A stretch of DNA of 64,000 nt from Cercozoa sp. M6MM (Eukaryota; Endomyxa: Ascetosporea), in assembly GCA_040357565.1 (NCBI GenBank), contig JBDODJ010000052.1; one strand, written 5' to 3'. Under the pieces are notes generated by a model. The model was given only the letters and a program-made list of their open reading frames with translations. It made no database searches and was not told the DNA's origin. Shown piece by piece: positions 51,187-61,900 of the stretch. Within the stretch, counting starts at the first letter, position 1, and every line of letters begins with the position of its first letter. The position numbers were made by a program, and so were the translations under genes.

Positions 51187-53304
51187 ATGGGCTTTTTGTC
51201 GCGCATCTTCGGGCGGATCGACTTTGAGGGGTGCAATAATCGTTGTTTTGGATTCTAGCTTGGGTGTTATAATTTGGTGTTTGCACAGTGCGGTGAGTGC
51301 GATTACCGCGGATGATACTCGCACCTTGAGAGCGTGTCGGCATTGGGCTGACGATGAGAAGTGGTTCGAACAAAGCTCTGCGGCAGCGAGTCGCTCGACT
51401 GTGCTTCATTTCGCCTGTGCGATGGGACGGCGGGAATGCTTAAACGTCTTGCTGTCTTATTGTCCGCCAGCCTTGCTGGCGAAGCGAGATTCAAGAGGAC
51501 GGAACGTTCTCGTTGTTGCCATTCAGGTATAGCACTGGTCCCTGCATTAATGTAGGTTCCATTTTACTATTTTGGCTCAGCAACAACACCATGAGTGTGT
51601 GGAGACGCTGTTGCGGTATGTGCGGGACCACGAGGGTGCGTTTGAGTGTCTCATGCAACAAGACACCCTGCGCTGCTCTGTGTTCCACCATGCTGCAGAA
51701 TTCGGTATTTCCTCCTGTTTCCAGTGCTTTGCTCCTATGAGCACAGTGATTTTCAGGCAATGCCGAGGTGTACGCACTTCTCTCGAAAACGTGCGACGCC
51801 TGTCTGGGTAGCCTGTTATGTCAGTGCTTAAAATGTTCTGGAAAGTGCTGTAAACTAGAAAACGATTGGGCGGCACGGCTTCTGCTTACGGAAAGCGCGG
51901 TCTGCTATTTTTTGTACTGGTGTCTCAGATTTTTACTGGTCAAACACAGGAGACGCTGAGCCCGCTACTTCGGGCACTCCTGACCAACGCGCCTGTGTAC
52001 CTGTCCATGCTGCGCACTCTGGGTATCGAGAGCAACGATATCGAACAAGTCCGCGCTCTCATTAGTCGCGTATCTTTTCCTTCAGGTTTAGTGCCTCTCT
52101 GTTGGAACGTTTGGAGCGTTTGAATGTTCACAGGAGCAAGTGACGCGAAAGCTCAATGTGCTGCTTTCGAAGGGTACGGCCGAGTCTCTGGCCTTGTGCA
52201 CTGCAATGTACGACGACGTTCTTGACGGCGTGCTGCAAGGCATGCGTTGTTTTTCCAAGAATGACCCTCTGGTAGGATGCACACACGCACGTCTATATGT
52301 TGTGTATGCAAGATGGTGCACCTTTTGTGTTAAAAGGAACGGGTCATGAGGAGACTGGCACGAAACAGCTCGACCAGGGAAGACTTTCTTTTTCTCCAAG
52401 CGTGTTTGCGACATGAAATTCCGCGTGTCTCTCATGTATAATTTCAGTCTATTTTTCATGTTGTTTGTGCCCTATTAGATGCGGTGTTGACGAGTAGGAC
52501 AAGTTTTGCTCGTTCGTGCCGGCGGTGCAGATGTGCCTCTCAGGCCAGCTTCTGTGCTGCGGAGTCGAAGCGATGCGCGTGCTGTGCGATGCCATGTACG
52601 AAGCGGATGTGCCGCTGTCTTGGTGCCTCAACGCGCTCGCTATCGGCGCTTTCATGACCAGGTAAACAACGCTGCCTTGCGTGTTTGTACAGGTGTATTA
52701 AAGAAGCAGTGATCAAGAACAACATGAGAGGGGCATGTGTGTGCTGCACGAGTTGCTGTCACACCCGATTGCGCGACACTTGATCGACAGCCCTGAGAGC
52801 TCTGATGAAGCTGAAGTTGACCCTGTTGGTTCCTATCTTTCAAGGTGGCTTTAGCTTTAATTTTTAACTCAAGTTGGGTTTTTTCAACGTGTACTTTTTC
52901 AACAGGATTGTCAACAACAACATCGGAAATTTTGAGCAACGGAGACAGGCTATTGCCGACCTGTTCGCTCGTTTCCGTACTCTCCCTATTCTTCTGAGGC
53001 ACCACATTCGATTATTCATATGCTGTTGGGTTTTGAGTGTAGATTGGCTTTGCAGTTCGCTCACCATCAAAGACTTTGATGCCGAAAATACCGAAAGAAA
53101 TGATGCTCTGTGCATGGATACACAACGTGCCGTTCAACAGATTTGTGAGGAAGCGTCGGACGCGTTGTCATCATGTAAGTTGGGCCACATTTTAATTTTA
53201 CATTTTGCCTGGATCCTTATTTTATGCCAGACCTCGTCGAGGACTGCGTGGCTACCGTGCTTGCCTTTTGCGTTGACACCACTGTGCATCGCACCGAGTC
53301 TTGA
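51187..53304 (+). CDS. Ankyrin-repeat protein of unknown role
   Basis: Starts MGFLSRIFGRIDFEG at 51187 (Gly2 could be myristoylated). Ankyrin-type repeats follow: STVLHFACAMGRRECLNVLL, SRGRNVLVVAIQ spliced to a HHECVETLLRYVRDHEGAF segment, and SVFHHAAEF joined to GNAEVYALLSKTCDACLGS. The rest is helical and not recognised: LSPLLRALLTNAPVYLSMLR, LNVLLSKGTAESLALCTAMY, LLCCGVEAMRVLCDAMYEAD, MCVLHELLSHPIARHLIDSP, IVNNNIGNFEQRRQAIADLF and KDFDAENTERNDALCMD. It ends DTTVHRTES, TGA 53302-53304. Same strand as the HECT gene, about 200 bp downstream, one of only two tandem pairs in the window. No catalytic motif was seen. Confidence 0.7.
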
Positions 53305-53628
53305 CGGTGCAGTGTTATTTTAGCCAAGCCAGCTGTTGCGCTGCGACACTAACTTTATGCACACCAGTTGCATCGAATGGCGATGATGAGCGGCACACGA
53401 CCGCACAGCCGGCCTGCCCGTGCCGCGCTTTTACTGTGATAGGCTAGCTAGCGTAGCTTTAAAGTTACTTCAGAATGGAAGAAAGCCGCGCGTATGCAAT
53501 GCATGCGATGCTAGACGTACAACTGTTCGCTGTCATTGACGCCGATGTCGGGCGTCTCCGAGTGCAGTTCGACTGGGCCATTGACAGACGAGCTGGCAGA
53601 ATCGTGCCCGACCAAATCAGAACGCGTT
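53305..53628. other. Convergent intergenic region, ankyrin gene / AMPK gamma
   Basis: About 320 bp between convergent stops. A short minus frame at 53465-53653 overlaps but shows no family resemblance; nothing else is seen. Confidence 0.5.
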
Positions 53629-53997
53629 TCATTGGGCACATCCACTGCCACAAAATAGACAGAATACAGACGCTACAGACGTGTTTGTCCAGGAGAAAGT
53701 ACGGGCTGGCACAGCATATCGATCGGCACGCCGTTCCTCGGGCAGCAAAAACATCGAAAGGATGTCACCCAGGGTAAACACGCCAAGCAAGTGGTCATTG
53801 GCATCGACAATGTAACCCGTATGCCGCCGCGCATTGATCATCGTTTTAAACACAACTAAACGCACATAAGTAATGTTCAATAATTGCGTACGGGCAGAAG
53901 TACCATCAAGCGAGTTGTTAACAGTAAAGATTGGCAGCATATCACGACTGTGCTGCAGCATCGACAGCACTGTCAAGCCACAGGCGTATGCATGCAC

Positions 53998-54047
<50 letters not shown>

Positions 54048-54052
54048 CACAC

Positions 54053-54090
<38 letters not shown>

Positions 54091-55787
54091 AGAAGACACA
54101 AAGAACTCATCCTACCAGGGCGATCCAACTGTAGGTACTGACGCGAGACAGCCATGTTGCGCACATCGCTTCTAGTGAAGGCGTTCAGCAGCTTGCCTGT
54201 TCTACAGGTACCAAAGTATGCAGTATGGACAATGGCCAAGGGGAGGCAGTATACTCATCAACGATCGGCACTGTGGGGATCCTGTGGTCGGCCAACTACA
54301 CACATGGCATGCGAAGCACAAGGCACCCGCGAGCGAAAGCTGGATGTACCAGTCCGAGCACATCAACGACGCGCGCAGCCGGCGGGGCCTGGATCAAGTC
54401 GTCGGCAGTGGTGCCCATTTCTACCAGCACGCACGCATGGGTGCCCATGTTCGCCATCGAAACATGGTGGAAGTACCGAGTGCGTGCAAAGGCAGCTCGA
54501 GCAACTCCTGGAAGTCCGACAGTCGGTTCATGAGCATCCACAACACTCTCTGCGTACACACTATAACATCAGAGAATAACTGGACTGTATGAACGTATGT
54601 TAGCTACATGGTGCGACAGCAGACACAGCACGGAAGAGTCCTCGCATGACACCACTGGCAGTCGGTGGATGTGGTGCTGTGCACACATTCACAAATGCAT
54701 GCCATCCGTATCCTTACACTTGCATAGCTCAAACAAGTAGGCATCTACCTGGTGCAGCAAGCGGACGCCGTGCAGCACCGAGTCAGACGGAGCAATGCAC
54801 AGAAGGTTGCGCATCGAGCGGCCCTGCTTCTCCTTGATGTCACTCCACTCGCTAATCCGTTGCTCTTCAAGAGAGACCTGTGAGGGAGGGGGCAAGATAG
54901 AGTAACAATTATGAAGAAAGGTACAAGGTGGGTGGGCGGAAAAGGGTACAATACCGGAATGGCAGCGGCAGCAGCAGCAGCGGCCGCAGCACTCAGTTGC
55001 TCGAGTCTCGGACGACTGCGACGACCGGCGGCGACACTGTCACTAGACTTTATCTCTTCGGCACCACGGGCCTCCTCAATATCTGAAGGTTCGGTATCAA
55101 TGGCAGCATTGTCACTTCGCGTGTGCGAGTGAGACACGGTTTGCCGACGTCGCGTCGCCGAACTGGTACTCTGCGAGGGCGCTAGCACCGCCTGTGCCAG
55201 ATAACATACACAAGTATACACATATGTATAGAAATTAAAGTATAAACAAAGCAAGCACCTGCTCATTCTGAGCTTGCCGCGCATAGTACACTAGCACATC
55301 GACAAAATCCGTCACCGTACTGTAGACACATGACAAGCACATGAAACACACCAGATAACCCCAAGGCAGTAGAGACACGGGTACAGCATGCCTGCGTAGT
55401 CTTGCTTCTCATTGTCCCACCTGGAGAACACGTCCACACTTAGGAATCCAATACAATTCACACAGATTTGGTGTACACGACGGCAGACTTGATGTCGTGC
55501 TCGACGAGGCCACGAAAGGCGTATTTCATTTTGAGACTCCGGTCAAACACGACCTGTGGAATTAGGCACACTCCAGCTCACTAAATATAAGAAATATCAC
55601 CAACAGCTACCACTTTCGATGAGGGCGGCATCAACGAAAACGCCGTGCTCTGCGCCAAGCAGCGCCGGCCTGCAAAAAAAAACGCCAGTTCGACCGCAAA
55701 GAAGCAAAACCCTTCTCGAGGAAATTAACCTTGTCGGATAAGCTGCTGCAGCAGCTCTGCTTCGAAGCTCTTGCGTGTTTCCATCAT
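53629..55787 (-). CDS. SNF4: AMPK/SNF1 gamma regulatory subunit (CBS-domain protein)
   Basis: ATG at 55787: MMETRKSFEAELLQQLIRQ, then STAFSLMPPSSKV and VVFDRSLKMKYAFRGLVEHD, matching CBS1 of AMPK gamma, which senses AMP/ADP/ATP. Then WDNEKQDYAGML, VTDFVDVLVYYARQAQNEQ, SLEEQRISEWSDIKEKQGR, KRVLWMLMNRLSDFQELLEL, IPTVPIVDE spliced to TGKLLNAFTRSDVRNMAVSR, SMLQHSRDMLPIFTVNNS, and CBS4 TGYIVDANDHLLGVFTLGDI. It ends FCGSGCAQ, TGA at 53631-53629. Unusual: a Ser/Thr/Ala-rich insert with a poly-Ala run (about 54955-55195) sits between YYARQAQNEQ and SLEEQRISEW, where animal and yeast homologues have almost nothing. The position of the third CBS was only partly resolved. Regulates energy metabolism with the kinase alpha subunit. 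Confidence 0.87.
54002..54088. repeat. (CA)n microsatellite in AMPK gamma intron
   Basis: CA on the + strand with a short interruption at about 54046-54055; coding strand GT. Confidence 0.92.
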
Positions 55788-55939
55788 GTTCCCACACACT
55801 TGCACTGTCTTACGGTCTGTGCAGTTGTCAAATATACTGTTTAAAAATCAATCAACGATGGCCGATCAGCGATCAGCCGTCCGTGGCGGGTGAAGCGCGC
55901 ACCCCCGCGAGTTCGACGCAATGCCGGTTTGGAACTACC

Positions 55940-57717
55940 ATGAAGCCACTCGCCGTGTTTTTTGGTGCTTTAGGAGCGCTCTTAGCAGCAATCGCGCTAA
56001 CTTGGCACAAACCGACTGGTACGCAGCGAATGAATGAATGTTGGGTGCGACATGTGTATCTATGTGATGTATACATATCTAAATGTACGTATCTATGCAT
56101 TTAGGTATTATGTATTTCTCTTTACGTTTATCGTTGCAATGTCTAATATATTGATACCTGGTACGAGCAGTGGTGGACCACAGAGATGATGCGACGGAAC
56201 TGGCTCTGCTGCGAGATATGGCACTGGATGCGCAAAACCAAGAGTGCTCGCCCCAGGCCAATCCTAGACTGAACTTTGCTCGCCCCAGACCTCCGCTGTT
56301 TTTTGGTAAAGCTGCCTGGGGTTGGGTGTGTATATTTTGAGAAAGGAATGTCGTGAATAGAGGCAGATCATCAAGTGGAGCACTTGGTTTTTGAGGGTGG
56401 CGGGGCTCGGGCTCTCTCTTACTGTATCAGTTGGACCTCACTGAAAGCTGTTTCCTCTGATTCGTTGTCTGGTCTGTCTACAGTAGGAGCACTGCAGACA
56501 CTCGAAGACCTTCCGCATTCCACGTTCTTACTCGACAAGGTGTGTCTGCATTGCTTTGTGGCACCTAACTCAGGGGGTATTAACGTGTCGACGATTTCAG
56601 TCCTTTTGTGGTAGATCCATTCGGTCGCTGGATCTTCTGCAGGGAGCGTGATCGCACTGGGAACCGCCGTGGGTACCGTTGCTTTTAACATCTGCCATAG
56701 GCATATTAATGTCCGCGCTCGTTGAATCAACAGGCTGCAAGCCTCATTCGTTGTTGAACACAATTCGAGTGCATGTACGCTATGCTGCATTGGCTTGCTT
56801 GTTGTGTTTTTATGTAGTGTCTGGACAGTTTCGACGTCTGCAACGCGAGGATTTCGACTGGTCCTTCCCGGAGTCGGTTGTGAGGTGGCCACGTCGAGTG
56901 TACTCGATGATTAACCACGGTACACCGAGCAGTTCAACAAGTTGATGTGTGTAAGTAAGCATATGGGAGTCAAACTGCAGGCTCGGTCAACGACGGCGAC
57001 ACGCTGATGCAAGTGACGCAGGATATCGTACGATGCGGTGGTCTGCCGGCAAACGCAACGTTCGGCGACTTGTACCAGCAACGCGGCATTACCCTCGTCG
57101 TCACTGGTGTGCTCAGTTGGTTTGTTGCAGAGTAAAATATCTTCTGCACTCTTTCTCAAGTAGCTACGGAACTGTCGACCTTGAAAGTGCGCTACTTTTC
57201 GCCAACGACATCGCCCGATGTTGCGCTTGGTATCGATAGTATGCTGCTGTGCGTTTTCCGATTGTGTCGATGCTTGTCGGGTCCAGCCGACGCTGTGGTG
57301 GCCTCGCAGTCGATTCCATTCGTTTTCGCTCCAAAACGCATTGGCAGGCAACTGTATATCGATGGGGTAAATTACACAAGACACAAAACCAGAAACAAAA
57401 GGCTTTCGATGTCGTGCATTCACTGTTGTGCAGGGAATTGGACATCAGTTTCCGCTGGCTCTCTTTGATGGCAGCATCGAGTCGCACACCATTGTACATC
57501 CAATTCTCTGTGTGAATGCACCTGAGCAAATAATTTGTGCAGGAGGATAGGAGAACACACCCGTCCACACTCGGGTTTCTGCTTGTCGACAGCGATGTCG
57601 AAGTTGTCGACTTTGACTCGACGCAGGTGACGCTAAAACCAAAGGAACCACCAGCACACCTACCCAGTGGTTTGGAACAATTTCTCTCATACATTAATGC
57701 ACCGAGGTGTCACCTTG

Positions 57718-57765
<48 letters not shown>

Positions 57766-57775
57766 NNNNNNNNNN

Positions 57776-57828
<53 letters not shown>

Positions 57829-58304
57829 ATTCGACGTGGATGGGAGCTTCGGACGTGCTAGGCCAGTCCGTTATTTTCCTTTGCTCATGGATTATGCACA
57901 AATGTCTCTAAAGTGATACGTGATAACACTGTAGACTAGTGAACCTGTGGCAAGGCTCACTTGAGAACATGCAGGCTCAGGCGTTGTACCCGTCTGCTGA
58001 AGCGTACCACTGCTCTGCCGTGCTTACAAATAGGAGGTACAGCGAGTTGTTCTCCTGAATTAGATTGTGGCGGCGAACGTTGGTTATGGAGGCGGGCGAG
58101 TACGAGTCGTTTGATTTCGCACTCGATGATGACAAGCTGAATGCGATTGTGCAATTGGGTACATGCTTTCCTTTGTCATGAGTGAACCAAAATACTTGTT
58201 GTTCTTGCAACTCAGGCGCCCGCTCTGTGCTGGCCCAGTTGCAAGACACTTCAGTGTCAAGCGCGAGGTGTCGAGACAGGTTGAACCCGAAGAACGGAAG
58301 GTGA
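55940..58304 (+). CDS. Patatin-like phospholipase with N-terminal membrane segment
   Basis: ATG at 55940 gives MKPLAVFFGALGALLAAIAL, a signal anchor or transmembrane segment. The patatin core follows: oxyanion loop EHLVFEGGGARALSY, VGALQTLEDLPHSTFLLDK, nucleophile elbow VAGSSAGSVIALG (GxSxG serine), FDWSFPESVVRWPRRVYSM, GDTLMQVTQDIVRCGGLPAN, RGITLVVTG, AVVASQSIPFVFAP, and the dyad aspartate in RQLYIDGGIGHQFPLALFDG. Later exons give GFLLVDSDVEVVDFD and a tail TLVMEAGEYESFDFALDDDK with ARSVLAQLQDTSVSSARC, TGA 58302-58304. The Ser-Asp dyad is complete, so lipid acyl hydrolase activity is expected, probably at a membrane. A (GT)n with a 10-N gap sits in one intron. The C-terminal splice pattern after 57660 is approximate. 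Confidence 0.85.
57720..57822. repeat. (GT)n microsatellite with 10-N gap in patatin-gene intron
   Basis: GT on the coding strand, Ns at 57766-57775. Confidence 0.92.
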
Positions 58305-58966
58305 CGAGCGCAACTACGAAATCTTAGGAGCGCAACTGCACGAAATCCTAAGATGAACCGAATTGGATCGATGCCGTGACACGCATCTCGTCTTCGCTTG
58401 TCTGATTCGATTTGATCTAAAGCTATTTATCAATATTTCCCGATATTGGTAAATTTATGCTACTGCACACTTTCAGTAGTTATTGCTCTTGCCCGTCCGC
58501 GTGGAGTCATAATCCATGTCTCAAACAAGTTTGAGACTGGTGACTCAGTGGATTGCTATTGCTGTAGATCTTGCGGGACAGAGTCCTTGCCGAAGCAGAA
58601 AGCTCCGTCACGGCTTCAGCCTGGTCAGTTAGCTTATTGGCTGGTTTCCATTCCGCTCACTTCGTCGTGTGTTCACAGGTGGAGTTTTTCTTAAACGCAC
58701 TGATACAACCAAGGACGTCTTCCTTCGATCGAGATCCAGTGGGATCATCTCGAGACCCAGTTCCGTTCTACACGTTGACTGAGTGACGACTTATCTAACT
58801 GAACGATTTATTTAGTCTCTCCTTTCCATTACTGCGCTGATAGGGCCATTGAGCCGCAGTAACAGGTATCAGCCCGAGTTACGGCGTGGTACATACGCGT
58901 AACAAACACAAATTAAAAACGATGGCCGGCGGGACAGAATGGCCGGCGGCCCGGCCTTGTCGTAGA
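58305..58966. other. Convergent region with possible extra exons
   Basis: About 660 bp. A stretch at 58566-58786 has acceptor and donor sites around frames such as ILRDRVLAEAESSVTAS and VEFFLNALIQPRTSSF (stop 58784-58786). These could be alternative 3' exons of the patatin gene or a small unknown gene; no model was convincing. The rest holds nothing visible. Confidence 0.4.
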
Positions 58967-61900
58967 TCACGACGTGTTTCCGCTGGCAGTGCCGGGTCGT
59001 GCGGGAGTAGGTGTCGAGGGCGCTCGTGCCGGCAATGACGGGTGCGATGCGTGCGACACAAGAGAGAGCACACTGACGTCGCTGATGTCACTGGAGACAC
59101 TATCGCGACGTGCACGCCTGGCCGGTGTCGACAGTGACTGCTGCTGCTGTTGCTGCTGCAGCCGCTCGGAACGGCGGCGCAGGTCAGCGATCAGTCGCTC
59201 CTTGATGGCGGTGGGAGTCTCGCCGCTCTGCCGGGCGAGACGTGCCACGTGCATGCGGAGTTCCTTCGGACCATGGCGTTTCAGCCACTCTGCAGCAGTC
59301 GAATGTATATTGCAAGAATGTATATGAGACGGAAAGGCTACGAGCCAGTTGATGTCCTTGGCCGACGACGGTGAAGTTCTCGCTGCCATGCCACTTGATC
59401 GTGCACTTGCGCTCACCGAACCTGAAGACAGCTTCGTTGTCGTTTTTGTTGACCTTGCTGCAGCAGAGAAACATCACAGCTCAAGTAAAGTTCAGCATGC
59501 ATGACAAGAAGGAACATAGGGACGAGGTACTTGTCATCCGTGTTGTAGAGCAGCTTGAGTGGACACTCGATTTCAAGAAGCACCTCGGCGGCGTACTTCT
59601 TGACCGCGTCAAAGAGCGCCTTGTGGTGCTTGAACAGGCGGTGTTTCCTGCCGCCACTGGCGCTGCTTGTTGCGTTCGCCGACGACGACGAGAAACTCGG
59701 AGCACGTGCCGGAGTTATGGCGTCGGAAGGCCGTCGACCTCGTGTGCTACGATGACCCGTACTAGCTGGTGGTGTCATCTACAACGGTACGGGTATAGTA
59801 CAATGGTAAGATATTAATATATATATATATATATGTACATAATTTAGAGAGAGTGGGTACAGCAGACATGCGCCTCCTGATAGGACGAGGCGGCGACGTC
59901 GCGCTCAGCTGCTGCACGAGATCCTCGTTGCGCCGCTTTTGCAGCTCCAACTGTGCCGTCACTTCCTGCAGCTTCCCCTGCAGCCTCTCCTTGTCGGCAC
60001 TCAGTCCTGGACACACGCCGCACGCACATGCACAGCACGCGCACGTTACCAGAAAAAGAGTACTCTGAGAGTCACGCCGTAGCTTCTGCAGCTGCTCAAA
60101 GTGGCCACTCGACGCAGTTGCGGTGGGTGCTTGTTCTGCAACATATACATAACGATAATACATGCACATGTATGTCTATTCTCTCTCCACCTATCTAAAC
60201 ACAGAGAGACAGAGGTACCAGTCTCGACAGCCGGTGAGGAAGGCGCAGCCACCGCCTGCAGCAGCATGCGCTTGTCGTCGGCGAGCGAGACGGTGACCGC
60301 ATGGGCACGGTGCGCTTGTGCGCCCAGTGCACGCACGCGTCGCTGCAGTCGCTCCGTCTCGTTGACGACGCGCGTGAGCTGCCGCTCGGCCGTCTCATGT
60401 CGTCCGGTCGTGTTGCGCGACGACTCCAGCAGCACTTGGCGCAGACGTTCGCTCTGCTCCGATTGCAGCTCCAATTTCAACTCAGCCTGTGGTCATAACA
60501 CAGGGGAGGGTACATAGTTTACGTATATATAGTTGACTCAAGCACAAAAACAGACACACCTGCTCAGCGCGACGTCGCTCGGACTCGAGTCGCTCCTGCA
60601 TAGAGTTGAAGCGCTTGATGCTCACCTGCCGGCGAATCTGCAGACTGCGGCACTTGAGATCGATCACATGTGCCTTGGCTTCCGTCAGCTGCTGCAGCTC
60701 GGCGAACTTTTGCTCCTGACCAAACCATATCGATCGATATACGTATCTCTTATATATATACGTATAGATAGATACGGATATAGTATGTTGTACCAGACTC
60801 TGATTGAAGGTGTGCACACGCGCAGCGATACGATCGGCCGTGTCGTAGTCGGCGTGCCTACGTGCGAGTGCCTCGGCCTGCCACTGATCGGCCTCGGACA
60901 GAGCGTCGTCAAAGTCGCGCTGCAGTCGGTCGCACTGCTCGGCCAGGTCGTAGTTCTCATCCTGCACAATGCACACATACACAAACACACAGGCCCTAGC
61001 TTCTACGTTTTTCATGCAGAGTTACTACCTCGGTCTGCTCGATCTTACTGCGCATAAGACTGAGCATTTCGCCGTCTAAAACACAGACACACATCGCTGA
61101 TTAGGTCGCTTTGTAGCAACAAGAAAAGTACGCTTCTGAAACTTGGCAGTCAACTTCTCATTCTGCGCTTCCTTGGCCTAAAAATATGCACGTACATATA
61201 ATACATATAGATACATGTATATGTGCGTATGTAGACATAGGAGAGACATACGGCATAGGCACGTCGAAGTCGCTGCACCTGGCTCTCCTGTCGGGCAGCC
61301 TGCTCGCGCAGCTTAGCGCACTCCTCGTTGGACAGCTTGGACTGCAGCAGCAGCGACTCGCGCTCCTCGTCGGCCAGTCGCTGGTCCTCTTGCAGACGCG
61401 CAACCTCCTCGCGCAGCACACGCAGCTCCTCGCTCTCCACAGAGACACTCGAGTCCGTCTGGGTCACACGCAGAAATCAAACAGAGACAGGAAGAGGCTA
61501 CAGGCCAAGTACACGACTGGTACATAAGGCAAAAGCTACCGGCGTGCGGCTGTCGGCGTCAACTGAGACAGCAGCGGCGTCCTTGAGCTGCGAGTGACGC
61601 AAGCTGTCGCGGCGCCGGCGTAGTCGCTTCTGTAACACACACCAAGGCTGTACCCAACCCTGCTAACTGTACAAACTTAAGAGTACCTCGGCTTGCTGCT
61701 CGCGCTCGACAGCATCGTGTTTCTCCTTGGTGGCCAGTTGCAGCAGTGCCTGCAGCTGCGTCTGCTCGTCCTGCGACTCGCTCAACTGACGGTTCGCAGC
61801 GTTGAGTTTCTGTCGCAGCGAACTCGACAGAACGCGCTCTGTCTCGAGATCAGTCGTGAGTGACTCGCGCACCGACTCGAGTTCAATGCGATCGCTTCTG

